The notes: a model not told the origin generated them from the sequence alone. Positions 1 to 19,459 are shown, counted from the stretch's first letter. The stretch: DNA of 64,000 nucleotides from Nymphaea colorata (GCF_008831285.2 NC_045140.1:18040370-18104369), one strand, 5' to 3'. Made by a program: numbers and translations.

Positions 1-706
1 TAAGAATGAGAAAAAAATCTTAAACAATCTATGTGTAGACGAGATGCTATAAACCAGAAAGCTAAGACTGTCGATTTTTTAGAACTTATAAATTAGATCT
101 GCATTTCTTTTGGGTCTTAATTATAAATTTTAGCATTTAACAATCAACACTACAATCGAACTTATAAAAAATATCATTCATATTAGCTGAACCTAGGAAG
201 AAAACTCAGACTAATAGTGAAATAAATAATTTTGAAAACAGTTAAATAGCGTTTGAATGAAAAAAATGGTTTTTTTTATAAGTCTGGTTTATTAAAACTT
301 TGGTTTTATAATTAATTTTGAAACATGGTTTGTGTGTTTGGGGAACTAGTTATACGTAGACAAAAAGATGAATAAAAATCATAATCACCAAAATACCCCG
401 ACACCGAACAGAAGGGTGTCATTCTAACGCGCCGCCCCGGCCCCTGAATGCCATAATACGGCACTGTGACCTGTGTAATTCCTTTGAAGGGGAGCTTCTC
501 TCCGCAGTCCCTCCTGAGCACCATCCTGTCTGCTACTTTTATCATATAAAACATAATCTAGAAGGTCGTTGGCCCCCCTTTCGCCGCGCTCTTAATTCAA
601 TTTCACTGTCTGTGATATATAAGTTTCAACGTTCACGCGTTCTGATCTTGGCGTTGGCATATGGGGACGACTTTAGCAGCACGTCTTTTCCCCGCCTTCT
701 GGCCTC
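1..706. other. Upstream region of ABCC gene 1
   Basis: AT-rich non-coding sequence up to about 370, then a GC-richer patch (about 395-545). On the minus strand this patch holds an 80-codon open frame (554-312) that I do not recognise. It has no visible splice sites or neighbours, and the last third of the frame is AT-rich like the flank, so a chance frame or a relic exon are both possible. Positions 560-700 rise in GC as expected for a promoter-proximal region of the downstream transporter gene. Confidence 0.4.
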
Positions 707-712
707 TATATA
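707..712 (+). promoter_or_regulatory. Candidate TATA box of ABCC gene 1
   Basis: TATATA in the context CTATATACC, about 175 bases before the ATG at 886. It is followed by a C/T-rich stretch typical of plant transcription starts, so a start near 740 would give a 5' leader of about 145 bases. Assignment rests on position and motif only. Confidence 0.45.
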
Positions 713-885
713 CCTTCTCCGACGATACGACCAACCGAGAGACTCGAACAGCCTTCACCGCCAAGGCAGTCTCATTCTGCAAGTTGCACCTCTTCCGAAG
801 GTGATCGCGTTGATTATGTAAAGTTATGCATTCCTTGTTCTGCTGGTTATTGGCCTCTGTTTTTGCTTGGTCCTAGATAGACACC

Positions 886-6422
<5,537 letters not shown>

Positions 6423-7215
6423 TTTTCAGAATTTGGTGGTTAATGATGCTAAGTAGGTATTCCAGACGTGACAATTTTTTGTCAAGTTAATGCAATTCAC
6501 GGCAAGGAAGAACCTTCTTACTATAAGTTGCATGCGGGGAACAGTTGCTCTAAGATAAATGAGCTACAAGCAATACGATGGCATCACTTACATTCTTCAG
6601 TGGATAGGATCTTTTTTTGTTGTATCTATATATAGGTTCAACTTCGAGATTTTGATTGTTGTTTAAACTCTAGCATCTGCATCTGTATGTGATTTCTTGA
6701 TTGAGTCTTCCTCAATAAGATGGCGATACTTCATCTTTTCATTTCTTTTTGTGGATGAGATGCCTAAGGAGCAAAGAGAGTAAAAGTAAATAAAAAACAC
6801 CATAGCATGTTACTCAGCGGGAAAAGAAGTTTACAATGCACTGTGAACTGGATTATTGAATTTTATATATGTGCTTGTCTAATTTTTCCCTAGTGGACTT
6901 GTAATGTTTTGTAAAATATTTTTCAGAAGCAAATTACTGATCACCCAAGACCAGAATCATGAGGTTTCATGTCGAGCATTGTCGACCAAAAAATAATTAT
7001 TGCAATCCCATGTTTCTCTAAATTTGAAGATTATTGTGATCTGTGATTTCCAGTCACATCATCTGTGGGAAATCCAAGCTTGTCTGTGCCTACGAGAATG
7101 TGCCCTTTGATATTATTTTGTTTATTGTGGAGCATCTGAAAGAATAAATGTGCATTTCAGAAAGCAACTTAGAAATAAAATAAATCTATTGGGAACTCTT
7201 GCCCCGGAAGGTATG
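6423..7215 (+). repeat. 3' UTR and flank of ABCC gene 1 (duplicated block)
   Basis: No further coding sequence. The region is nearly identical to 34486-35254, so the duplication that made the pseudogene reached about 770 bases past the stop codon. A CAATAAGA near 6713 is a weak poly(A)-signal candidate. Similarity to the second copy ends abruptly at about 7213, after the shared GGGAACTCTTGCCC. This marks the right edge of the duplicated unit. Confidence 0.7.
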
Positions 7216-9480
7216 TAACAATGCACATAAACACACACGCGTACACACATATATATATATATATATACATCCTCACGTCATCCACACCTAATCTATTTTG
7301 AAAAATTATTGCATCCGTGCTCGTACCTCACACCCATGTGACATAGGTTGTCGAAGGACAAATCTGATGGTTGTCTTCAAGATAACCCAGTTTCAGCAGA
7401 AACGTCATCATCAAGGGCCGAGACATCCTTTTGATTGCTGATGCTGTGTCGGGCTGCACCCGACTTGGTCAAACCTGATCTGCTGCCGCCAGACTTCACT
7501 TTCACCGGTGTTGAGAACAGCAGTTCTCCTAGCAATGGCAGAGCCTAGCATTGTGTTCCTCAAATGCCTCTTTAAGACCCTCTCGCTCTCTGTCACATGG
7601 GTGCAGGTGTGGTTGTGAGATGCGGCAAGTTCCAAAACAAATTGGTGTGGCTGTGACTGCAACTGCGGTAATCTGTTGTGCAAGTAATTTTAGTTGTCTA
7701 TATTTTGAATTTTTTTTATCAAGGTTGTTTTAATCTCATGCAAAGTTCAAAATTTTATTAAATAAAATAAGGGAGGGAGAGAGAGAAGAGGGAAGAAGGA
7801 AATGCTAGGCGAAAAAAAAAGAAAAAAAAAAAGAAAAAATGAACAAGTGCGGTCAGCAGTAACAGACTAGGTTTGACCAAGTTGGGTGCGGTGTTGGGCT
7901 GCACTCGCACCCGCACCTGAGTCAGCTCGGGTGCGCCACCATTTTTGGTGCACACCTTTGTGTCGTCACCATCAATCTTTCTGAGATTTGCCTTTCTCGG
8001 GCAGCGAGGCAAGGAATAGGTTGAAGCATAGGCTTCACGGTCAAACTTGTGAATTGTGTAATATGTATAAAAACAATAAGAAAATTGGAAAAAAAAAAAC
8101 TAAAGTAACAATCATATCAATTGTACTCATTTTCTAATATAACTAATTTTTTTGCATAATAAAGGTTATAATTTTTTTTAAAATAAAATTATTGCAACAT
8201 AAAGCTTTGGAGGGTGGGAGGTAGAGAGCCCCTAGGTTGTCTTTGTTTTTCCATTTACCGTATCAGTGTGAAGCTTGTGGTTGTGTTTTCATATTTCTAG
8301 TTGGTAAATATGCTTCCATAGCATTCATATTTCTTTTATTGATCTCTATTTCATCTAAATAAGTGAGAAACTAATAACACAAACATAAAAAAGATAGATT
8401 TGTAATAAATAAAAAAAATAAAAAATAAAAAAAATTGTTTGACATTAAAAAAACTGAAACAAATGAAAACAGTAAAAAAACACGTTAAAAACATGTTAAA
8501 AAAATATTTTTTAAGTTCTAAATGACCATTTAATTTATTGCTTTTTTTTTTCGAAAAAACACAATTTCTGTGACTATGATATATATATATATATATTGGT
8601 CATGAAAATATTTTTTGTTGTTAAAAACTGTGACCAAGTAATTAGTCATTGCGAATGCACATTGTGCAATGGTTTTGAGCGACAAAAAAAAAAAAAAAAC
8701 TATTTAGTCGTTTGATTTCAATTTCTTATATATATATACAACGTAGCACTTCTGCCATCTCGTTCCCCTCTTGGTTGTATAGTGGTTGCTTAGCTACTTG
8801 AATTAAATAAGTCCAGCAGTCGAAGGAATTTTATTTTCTAAAATGTAGTGTAATGTCACAAAATATTTAAGCGTTTCCTTTTTTAAAAAGCATTGCCATT
8901 CATGTAAACTCTGACTGCAAGAACCTACAATCTTTTAAGCTGCGTTTGATATAAAATCTGTAAGATTTTATAACCATGGACTCTTTTCTTTGATTTTTCA
9001 TCCAAGCTTTTCTTAATGTAAAAAGGCTAAATAAATGAAGGCTTCAGTTTGAGACCTTCAGTTTGAGGAACCGTGTATATCATCAACCATATATATTTTA
9101 TCACGTCAACAAAATCATGTCATATCAAAAAAAAAAAAAAAAGAAGAAAAATAGACGCTCTTCAGTTGATGGGGGTTGGTGCATAGTAGTGCCGATTGGG
9201 CTTTTAAACGCATTCGCACATAATAATTAAGGATAGGCATGAAGTGGAAGCGGATGGACTTATAACGTCCGATCTATTGAGAGGAAAAATCGGCTAATTT
9301 CTCATTTTATACATGTGTGTGCGCGTGTGACTGACTGTCGTCCATCCATGTCCATGTCTTGGAACTATTTGGGCATGCTTGTTCAGCAATCTGCCGTCCT
9401 GGAGACATTAAATTATCAATGACAAAGGGTGAACTCAAATTGGTGCCTCGCCCAGGCGTAGCATGTAAAAAATAACCGTA
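7216..9480. other. AT-rich intergenic DNA with simple repeats
   Basis: No gene seen. Contents: a (CA)/(TA) microsatellite at about 7225-7267; a short inverted repeat with arms at 7456-7475 and 7868-7888; A-rich runs at 7810-7840, 8395-8450, 8682-8700 and 9127-9145; and a (TA)n at about 8578-8597. Open frames here come from low-complexity sequence. Confidence 0.6.
7456..7888. repeat. Short inverted repeat, possible small TIR element
   Basis: GCACCCGACTTGGTCAAACC at 7456-7475 is the reverse complement of 7868-7888 with one mismatch. Weaker pairing extends outward (GCAGC/CTGCTG). The arms enclose about 390 bases of moderately GC-rich DNA, unlike the AT-rich flanks. This is consistent with a degraded terminal-inverted-repeat element, but no target duplication was found. 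Confidence 0.35.
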
Positions 9481-10193
9481 AATTTCATTTTTTTTTTATT
9501 AAAGAGAACATGTGATCAGAGGCACATATGAATGAATCTCCATCACATGCCACAGTGAGGAGCAACAACCAATCAAAGTATGAAATTGTACATCATTGTG
9601 TTCATCGTGTATGAAATTGTACATCTCTAGACAAATGCTGCCGGCTAGCTAAAATTTTTGGCTAATCTAATACTCAGTCAACTAATTTTTTTCCTTTATT
9701 ATGTTTTGAGTTGACCATAGATTGCTTGCTGTGGGTGGTTCGATGGCAGGCACATGATCTATCTGTTCTTTGCGGCGGCCTTTCTTACTATTTCTAGTTA
9801 ATGGCAGATTTGCCGTTTCAACTTGAAGTAAAAGCTTGCTTGGGGGTAAACCATTTAATGTGTCTCCTTTACATTTAGCCAATGTAGTGATTGTACATAT
9901 ATATGACACCAGTTTTCTATCCGCGTCAAATTCCTATGACAAACAGCTGTGTTAATATAATATACAAGGTCTAGGACTAATAACTCGAAAAACAATTTTC
10001 ACAGCATTTTGAAATTTTAACATATATATGCACTTTTCATAATGAAAAGCTTGGGAATCGGCTAATAATATTTAACCTTTTATATACAATTTGAGTTTAT
10101 AATTACCAATTTTCATACCAAATGTTTATGATATATAACTTGTACATAAAAAGGTTATAACTAATGAACATAGACCAAAAATAAGAATCACAA

Positions 10194-10259
10194 CATCTTG
10201 GCTTCAGGTCACCTGGGCCCATCTTACATCTTGGCTTCAGGTCACCTAGACCTATCTTA
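10194..10259. repeat. 33-bp tandem duplication
   Basis: Two adjacent copies (10194-10226 and 10227-10259) of a unit starting CATCTTGGCTTCAGGTCACC, differing at four bases. No gene context. Confidence 0.8.
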
Positions 10260-10699
10260 GTGCGCCCACGCAACAGTCTTCTAGCACGGGTGGAGCTACA
10301 TGCAAGCATGTACAGGAAGTTGTCCACGCAGTCCCACAGAATTTATTACTTTTTACATTGGTGGCTCCCAACAATTTGTTTATTCATATACTGTCTTCCC
10401 ATTAATTATTTGCCAATGCCCTTTGATGATTTTATTACGTTTAAGATTTTTTTTTTTTAATAAGTACCCATTGGCCAAAAATTTCCAGCACAACCTCTTG
10501 CAGTCTAAGCGCTGCAAATAGCTTCATCTTCTAAACTCCTTGAACCTAGGTGATGAACAGCACATGGAAATCTTAGGCATGGCTTTAACAATATAAATTG
10601 ATAATCACGGTCATACTATAATGTTGAGATTATGTTTAAAAAATTTCTTATCATGTAATTTAAACGTTTTTGTTTGATTCTTGACATAAGTGGACTGAG

Positions 10700-10700
10700 A

Positions 10701-10743
<43 letters not shown>
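10700..10743. repeat. Compound (TC)n(AC)n microsatellite
   Basis: About ten CT units run directly into about eleven CA units, a common compound microsatellite in plant intergenic DNA. Confidence 0.95.
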
Positions 10744-13700
10744 AACATGCATTCCCAGTTTTTTTATTTGAATTTTCACATATATCACCTTCCTCATTTA
10801 TAATCCCCAGCTATGCTAAGCTAATCGCGGATCGAATTTTGGAAGCCTTGTCATTGGGGTTATCAAAATGGGGCTCGGGTAGGAGTCCAATACAAAAAGT
10901 GGGGAGCCATTTAGATTGCGTCTGATGATCTCATCTTCTTCCATTACATATCAACATTTTCCCGGCGGGTATGTACACTGTTTATTTTTTATTAGTTTAA
11001 CTATTGTTTTAGTTTTATTGTGGGTATCTTACCCCACCTGGCTTAAGATCCACAAGTTGTCTAGTAGGAAAAACATTTGGGGAGTGTCTAATGAATCTGC
11101 CCCTTAATAGAGCATTAGAACTATTGCTTTACGAACCTACCCCAATATTCTAGGCAAATTCATTGGACACTCGCAAACTGTATTTGCTGTTAGACAACAC
11201 CTGAAAGTCATTATTTGTACTCATGGTCCTAGCAATGTTGACTAGACACCTTTAGGATTTGAACTAGCAACTAGCTACTTACTAACCATACAAGCATCAA
11301 ACCCTTTCGTATGTTATTGTCTCAAATTTGCCCAAAAAACTAAGGGGGATTCATCAAACACTTCAAATTGGAGACAATCGGGGTTGCACATGGGATAGTA
11401 ACATGACAAATTACTATAACCAAATGTTCCCTTGGATTTGGATTTTTTGATAAGGTTAATTAAAGTACTCCAACCGAATACTTAGAGGACCGAACCCTTA
11501 TTGGAGATCTCACCAGGTATTGGAGGACTCACGTGCCCATCCTTGTGTTTTGTACTCCCTTTCAGCACAATGTAATATAGATGGGGGCCTTTAGATACGA
11601 GGGAGTCCATTTTTTAAAAACTTAAATTAGTGGTTGAACTTGAATGGGTGGATCTAGGTTCAATTTTATAGGACAGCTTCACAAGACCAGAGTCACAGTC
11701 CATGACTAAATAAAAATTTGTTGCCCTTAAAAGGTTGTTTCATTGCTGTCTACTGGGACGACATACAGGAAGTCCTGTCTATCACATTACTGTCCTATTC
11801 TTATGGACAATGATGTTCTTTGTTCACCGTTTGATAATTTTATGAACAGAACATTATGTTCTTCTTGTCCAGCGTTTATTTCACATATATCAGTTTTGTT
11901 TGTTCCTGTCTGACGTTTGTTTCTGTTCTGTTTGATCTGTCTGTTATGTTCGATGTTTGTGTCTTTCATAGTGTTCTGTTTAGTGTTTGTTTATATTCTG
12001 TTTGAAATGTAATATGCCATTTATAGTTTCAACAGTAAGACATCAATAGCTTGTGATTTCTTTATCAGTTTAAAAATCATTTTTTTAGATAAAAAAAATT
12101 TAAGTAGTACAATCTAGTGGAATCATCCCATCCCAGCTCTTAAATTGAGGAGTTGGGATATGCCCGTCAAAGGAGAAGAACGCTATTGGTGGTTTTCTAC
12201 ATGAATGTAAGAATACAGTATGTGATGACAACAAGTTGGAGAGCAAGAGGGTACCGTGAAGGGTAACAAAATATGTTGCTCGTTGCATTTATATTTCTAC
12301 CTATAATACGAGTAAAAGAAAGAAAAAAAAAACCTCTTTGCAGTACTGCATCATGATAGTTAGAATTGATCCACAAGTAGTACATCAGATGATACACTTC
12401 CAGTTTCTTATAATAAATAGTTTCCAGAAGATCCACGAATTCGCAACGTCGATGATATTGGTGGCATTTATTGTGCATAGATCAAGAAAATCTTCAAATT
12501 TTTGAGCTACTGCAAAACAAGGTGCATGGGGCCATCGTCTGAGCTAAGTCTGCACAGGCATAAGAAGCGAGCTCACAAATCACCAAATTAGCCCTTGGGA
12601 TAAAATCTCTTGAATGGAACAAGATGTCGATGAAATGTAAAGCTAAAACAGGTTGGGAACAAGCAATGGCAGTGAAGATGATATAACAATCTGTTCATGC
12701 TTATCCACATCACACGAGAGTACACAGATGGTGAATCGGCATCTTGTTCTTTTATGCTTGCTTTACACATCAACGAACCAAGGAATCAATCACTACCAAT
12801 TTGTTTCAACCCAGCTGACATTTACAACTTTATGCACTTATTTTACAGCAAATACATCGAGACACCAGATACAATGTTCAAACAGCACATTTAGTTTTTT
12901 ATAGTAAGGTTCTGTTTGTGAGATGTGCTTCGAGGGGGGACATCATGGATTTACAAGCTAAGATATTAAGTTAAGCTGGTCAAATTTCAAAAAAAAAATA
13001 AAAATAATAAAACGTAATTTTCATAGTCACATTACATTAATATTTCTTGTACTACTTTTCATTTGTCTATTTTTATGCACGATCTCATCCATCTCCGTAT
13101 GATGATCAGATTTTATAATCTGATTGCACATTTGTAATGTGGGTATTAAATTTTCTCGCCGATCGAATGCGATCAACTATGCGAAATTAGGTGTTGCACC
13201 TCTTTGAAATTTGATTTGAAATTGAGATCAAAGCCTTTAGACAAAGTATTTTCGCTCATGCATTTGGTAACATAAATTGGAGACCATAAGCAAGTGTTTC
13301 CTTTCTCCTTTCCTTTCCCTGACGCATTTGAGGATACTGAGAAAAGATTCAACATCTTGTTTTTAGAAAAAGGAAGAAAAGAAAAAGAAGGAAAGAAGTG
13401 GGTTTTTAATGTTCAACTCTGCGGATGGCTAAAAATGGGATACAAATAAAATTTTTAATGTTCGATTAATAGGGTTAAAGGTTTGACGTAGGTAAACCAC
13501 GAAGCATGTTTAAGTGATACTCTTTCTTTGAATGCATGTTGGCTTCCATGGATATTCATTAAAGACATCCACACACACACATACATGTACACATGTGTTC
13601 AACGAATCCTGCTTACATAATCTACTCCAACAAATAAAATTTTCTGGTTTGCCGACATCGGGCAACATATATTGTATTTAAGAACACAAAACTTAGCTTA

Positions 13701-14045
13701 GCTTACTAAACTTAATTCAATTGTATATATGGTTAATCGTGCCCATTTGATTGAGGGACTGGCACTCACTATATATTTGAGGGAATTTTATATATAAGCA
13801 TGCAAAAATTTAAGGTCAAGCAATAGGTAAATAAGAGAATCTTATTAGACTGTATGGGCAACTGCCAACATGCCCTCATGTGTCTCCGCCCAATACAGAA
13901 GGTATTTAAGAGCAAATTTGTAGTGGTTGGAGTTAGACATGCTTGGCTTGTGAAAATGCAACTGCATAGATCATGGGATAGGAGGAGGGAGAACATGACT
14001 TAAAACAAATTTGATGATCAATTTGGTGATGTGAGTGTGTTTGTT

Positions 14046-15812
14046 GCAATATATATATATATATATTCTCAAAATAATATATAAGAAATGAAACTTATAC
14101 TTCAAAATTTACCTGTACATAATAAATGGGAGTAACCATATATATATACACACACATATATACCAAAAAAATATATATATATATATAACTATATACTCAA
14201 AATAATATATAAGAAATGAAACTTATACTTCAAAATTTACCTGTACATAATAAATGAGTGTAACCAATAAGGGATATATGCACACACACACATATATATA
14301 CCCAAAAAGTCAAACACATATCATAGGTATCAGGATGCAAATCACCTTGTGTTTTAAATCACATTGGAATCCCAAAAAATTAAGCAGCTACTGATATTTC
14401 ATGAAGCTTTACCATATCATGTTAGTCGTAAAATAAGATAGAGATAAACATCTTTGTTATTTTCTTAATATATTGGTGGTCATTTTACAAGGTCTGACAT
14501 AAATTTTTTTTGCATGGACAAAGTTCTTAAGCTATTCCATTCAAATTTCAGATTCAGAAATCAGATTGATCGTGATTTCAGTTTTGATTAGTTAAATAAT
14601 GTTTCACAGCAAAAATCTCTTTAAAGTGTCAATATTTCAGGAAATGACTTGATTTAGTATATGGCATGACTTTCAGTACAAAATTTTGTTTTTTAGCTAG
14701 TATGAGAAAAAAATTCTCTCCTCATAACAACAATTATAAATGGAGAGGACATGGGGGAGACCAGACACCGAATTGCAAGGCAAAAAACTTGTGCTAGAGT
14801 TGGGAAAACCTTGACTACGATGCACTCTCTTGGTTGGAAAAGAACATGTTGGCCAAAATTTTATTCACATTAAGTCTGTTTCAGTCTAAGCTTTAAAGGT
14901 CTAGATCTGGTTTTTTTGTTCCCAAAAACTAGTGCTGAGTAGTTTTTTCTAGGCAAAGTTTCTTGAGACTAAGTACTTACACTTCAGGAGGTACATTATT
15001 AGGTATTTCCATCTCTCTTTTTCCTTTCTTCTTTTTCTTTTCTTTCCTTGCTTTATTTAGTTTTTGCTTGCGTAATTGTTTGTTTCTTATTTGGCAAAAA
15101 ATTAAATCAGTTTGCAATTTTTTTTTTGCCTAGATCTTAATGTTTTTTTAAAATTTTATTGTTTATGTTTGATTTATTTCTGCTTTTTGCCTGGTGTTAG
15201 GGCATCTGCCCTAGATGCCCAAGGATCCTAAGATATTTTATGGTAGTCTCCCAAGTGCAGGAGATTACAAGTATCTGCATTCAAACAATATTGGATCTAT
15301 TATCATAACCAAATGCAATTCCCTCAACCCCCAATGCAGTCTCTCTCTCTCTCTCTTATATATGTTTGCACTATCGAAAAACTTTCCCACGTGTCGATGA
15401 ATGCATGTTTTTTTTTGTAGTGCATGCACAAAACAAAGTAAGAGTCTCCATTATTTTTCCTTTTTGAAAACTAGAGATATGCTCAATTTCTGTTGACTGT
15501 AACTCTAGTTATTTCTCATTAGCTAGTAGCAATTTACTTTAACCATTTGTTTTTCTGTAAATAATGTACACACCTTACTATTGTACTCATCTTATCCTTG
15601 AAATATGGAATACAATGGACTCTTGGGTCCCATTTGATAGATTCTCCCAAATTTTGTTGTCTTTCAAATTCTAAATTGCCAGTATAATGCATTCTGGGCA
15701 TTCAAGAAATATGCCTTCTAAATTTTGGATAATATGGCGAACTTTCACCAATTGGATTTTTTATGTTCCTCAAGTATGTTGGCATTGTAAATAAAAGTTC
15801 TGATCGTCAATT
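14046..15812. repeat. Direct-duplication copy A (about 1.6 kb)
   Basis: From about 14192 to 15812 this sequence matches 17776-19390 in the same orientation. I judge identity at roughly 85-90% by eye, with microsatellite-length differences. The first part is itself duplicated in tandem: the block starting with ATAAGAAATGAAACTTATAC occurs at about 14080 and again at about 14208. There is no open frame of note and no recognisable transposon protein. Landmarks shared by both copies are a TTTCCTTTCTTC tract, AAGGATCCTAAGATAT and a (CT)n run. It could be the LTRs of an eroded element with a 2-kb interior or a local segmental duplication; I see neither a clean TG...CA boundary nor a target duplication. 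Confidence 0.7.
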
Positions 15813-16843
15813 TCCAGTAAATAGATGAATCTATTCAAGTGTTCAAGTTCCAAGAAAAATGAGAATATTACAGAAAATCATTAAGATGGTAAATGATCGC
15901 TTACCATAAGGAGGAACATCTTTGTTTGATGGAAAGTGGATTACTAAATGCAAAGGGAGGGAAGATTACGAAATGCAAAGGGAGGGAAGATTACAAAATG
16001 CAAAGAGAGTGCTTATTTTGTGCCATTGAAATTATGGGATTCGAGCTTTTAGTAATTCAGAGCATGAGATTTACCGGGACTCCAGCAGATGAGTTTCCTG
16101 CTTGACGGTCGGACTGTTACTGTTGTGGACCCATAGTTGGTGTATGGTTTTATGGTTTTAGGTTGGCGAAAACAAAAAAAAAAAATCTCATATAATTTGG
16201 AAGGGACATGAAAAAATTAGAATTTGTTTGTATTTATGTGACTTGTGTTTGTGTATATCTTATTAGTGAATATGATCACAACATCAATTATGAAACCAAA
16301 ATCTTGTAGCCTCCTGGCCGAACCAATTATCATCCTAGACGAAAAGTTGTAAAAGAATTGTATCGAGTACAGCCAATACAAGCAACTGCACTAATGGTTG
16401 GGCCAAAGTAGACTTTTCTTACTTGAAAGAGAGACGTAACTGCACAAATCCATTTGCCCACAAAAAAATTAGAAAGTATAAATAGAAAGCACATACATTT
16501 TATTTCATGTTACATCAAGATCAACGTCCAAATAACCTTTAGGAACTATATCAAAGAGGAAGCCGCGTGGAAATCTAATGTAGCGAGAGGAAGAAAGAGG
16601 GGGACTGCAGGTCTTCAGTGGCAGCTCTTCCACAGCAGCAAGACAGAAGCAAGGCAGCTGTGTCTTCTTCAGCGGGACATGTATGTTTGCTTCTCGACCA
16701 TTGCTTCTCTCTCTTCCCATCTTTCTATCACTTTTTACCGTTTATTTATTTATTGCTAATTAATTTTGTTTTATCTCATAAATTCGTCATTCCCTTTGAC
16801 TAGCTACTAATTGCAGAGGTCCAAGATGATGGTTGATATGCTT

Positions 16844-16919
<76 letters not shown>

Positions 16920-17775
16920 TCATTCTTTTTCCTTATCCCATTTTGTTAGAAAGACAACTCTACGTTTATTATTTATTATTATTGGTTTTGTCACCTTTCT
17001 GTGTTCACCAACCCTCGCTCACGCTAACATGTCCATAACAATTGCTACTAGAAGTTGACATTAAATATGTCTTCATAAAAAGTTATGAGCCAGGCTAAAG
17101 TTTGGATCTTGTTGGATCTTGTGATCAGTTCTTTCCATTTAAGATCAGAAGAAAAATTAGTGTATTTGCGTGGAAAACCAATGTACATAAATCCTGCTTA
17201 GAAGCAATGCAATATAAACTTTTTAACGTGACAGAAATAATAGATGCACACATTATATTACAAATCAGGAACTGCAAATTGCAGAGGTACAAGGTCTGCC
17301 GAGGGTGCCTGAGAGGCTGCCGAGGTGTCGCCGAGCCCTATGCTGCTCCCAAGATCACTTCCAACTGCACTCCGGGAAAGGCTTGTACAGGGTTGGCCGC
17401 CTTTCATTTTAAATTGATATGCTAACAACATAAAAAGCATTACTTGGGCCATAGAAAGCTTTGTTTAGGAAAAAAAAAAAACCAAAAAACTAAGAGTTTA
17501 TAATATTTAGCTGACCACCACTCTTTACTATTATACTTATATTGACACATAGGTATAACTTAATTATGATCTAGTATCACTCAAATAAACAGTCAAATTT
17601 TCCAAAAATTTAAGTGAGAAAGAGGAGAAAATGAAAAAGTCTGCATCAGTGCATGTGTGAAACTCAGAGGTCTTTCCGCTCTAAGCCTATATTGTGTTTT
17701 CTAAGCATTAAAGGTGAAATTTGGTGTTTGTGTATCTTTTCAAGAAACTACAAGCAGGATATTAACGATGAAAGA
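15813..17775. other. Spacer between the two 1.6-kb copies
   Basis: No gene that I recognise and no transposon protein. It holds a 25-bp tandem repeat (15946-16010, 2.6 copies of a unit beginning AAATGCAAAGGGAGGG) and a long (TC)n(TA)n microsatellite (16848-16911). A GC-richer island at 17275-17405 has open frames on both strands but no motif I can name. Confidence 0.5.
16848..16911. repeat. Long (TC)n(TA)n microsatellite
   Basis: About ten CT units followed by more than twenty TA units. Open frames that cross it (poly-SL or IYIY peptides) are artefacts. Confidence 0.95.
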
Positions 17776-19390
17776 TCTATATACTCAAAATAACCTATAA
17801 GAAATGAAACTTATACTTAAAAATTTACCTTTACATAATAAATTGGAGTAACCAATACGGGATATATATATATATATATATCATAGCATTTGCCCAAAAA
17901 GTCAAATGCATATCCTAGGTATTGGGATCCAAATCATGTTGTGTTCTAAATCACATTGGAATCATAAAAAACTAAGCACCTACTATATGCATCAAACTCT
18001 ACCATATCGTGTTAGTCATACAATAAGATAGAGATAAATATCTTTTTTATTTTCTTAATATATTGGTTGTCATTTTATAGGGACTGTATGCACAAATATT
18101 GATAGAAATTTTGCATGCATGGACAAAGTTCTTAGGCTATTCCATTCAAATTTCAGATTCAGAAATCGGATTCATCGTGATATCAGTTTTGATCAATTAA
18201 ATAATGTTTCGCAGCAAAAATCTCCTTAAAATGTCAATATTTCAGGAAATGGCTTGATTTAGTGCATGACACGACTTTCTATACAAAATTTAGTTTTGTA
18301 CCTATTATGAAAAAAAAGTTCTCTCCTCACAACTATTATAAATGGAGAGGACATAGGGGAGACCAAACACCAAATTGAAAGGCTAAAAAGCTTGTGCTAG
18401 AGTTGGGAAAACCCTGACTATGTTGCGCTCTCCTGAGAAGAAAAGAGCGTGTTAGCCAAAATTTTGTTCACATTAGTTCTATTTTAGTTTTAAAGGTCTA
18501 GTTTTGGTTTTTTGTTCCTAAAAACTAGTGATGATCCGTTTTCTTCTAGGCAAAGTTTTCTTGAGACTAAGTACTTCACAAACTTCAGGAGATGACGTAT
18601 TAAGTATTTCCCTATCTCTTTTTCCTTTCTTCTTTTTTTTTCTTTCCTTGCTTTATTTATTTTCCCTTGCGTAATTGTTTATTTCTTATTTGGTATAAGT
18701 TTAAATCAGTTTGCAATCTTTTTATGTCAAGATCTTAATGTTTTTTTTTAAATTTTATTGTTTATGTTTGATTTAGTTCTGACACCCAAGGATCTTAAGA
18801 TATGTTTAGGTAGTATCCCAAGTGTAGGAGATTATAAACATCCGTGTTCAAACAAAATTGGATCAATTAACATAACCAAATGCAATTCCCTCAACCTCTC
18901 CCTCTCTCTTTTATATATATATATATATGTACTATCGAAGTGTTTTCCTACACGTCAGTGAATGCACTTTTTTTTTTGTAGTGGATGCACAAGACAAAGT
19001 AAGAGTCTCCATTATTTTTCTTTTTTGAAAACTAAAGATATGCTCAATTTCTATTGACTATAACTCGAGTTATTTTTCATTAACAAGTAGCAGTTCACTT
19101 TGACAATTTGTTTTTCTATAAATAATGTATACACCTTACTATTGTACTCATCATATCCTTGAAACGTTGAATACAATGGACTCTTGGGTCCCATTTGAAA
19201 GGTTCTCCCAAATTTTGTCCTTCTTTCTCTTGTCTTTCGAATTCTTAGTTGACAGTCTGGGCATTCAAGAAGGTCTTCAAGAAATATGTCTTCTAAATTT
19301 TGGATGATATGAAGAACTCTACCAATTGGATTTTTGAAGTTCCTCAAGTAGGTTGGTAAATAGACATTCTGATTGTTAATTTTTACCGCA
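17776..19390. repeat. Direct-duplication copy B (about 1.6 kb)
   Basis: Second copy of the block at 14192-15812, same orientation. Alignment begins at TATATACTCAAAATAA and decays around 19390. It lacks a short palindromic stretch (GGGCATCTGCCCTAGATGCCC-like) that copy A has near 15200. It ends only about 70 bases before the inverted-repeat element at 19460. No coding content. Confidence 0.7.
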
Positions 19391-19459
19391 AGGAAAAGAT
19401 TTGCCTTAAATTGAACAACCAAAAGAGTCTTTTAGAAGATGGAGACTCGTCCTTAGTTG

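Larger units (their letters stand above)
9481..14045. other. Gene-poor intergenic DNA
   Basis: No convincing gene. A 75-codon minus frame at 9909-9682 contains a basic run (KKGRRKEQ) but matches nothing I recognise. A 33-bp tandem duplication lies at 10194-10259 and a (TC)n(AC)n microsatellite at 10700-10743. T-rich, transposon-like sequence with repeated GTTCTGTTT words spans about 11790-12000. The remainder is AT-rich with no motif or repeat that I could support. Confidence 0.5.

Noticed and set aside
612-821. 69-codon plus frame upstream of ABCC gene 1
   Set aside because: Lies across the promoter and leader, no motif, and its codons include the TATA region.
16811-17038. 75-codon frame with SLSL and IYIY runs
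   Set aside because: Translation of a (TC)n(TA)n microsatellite.
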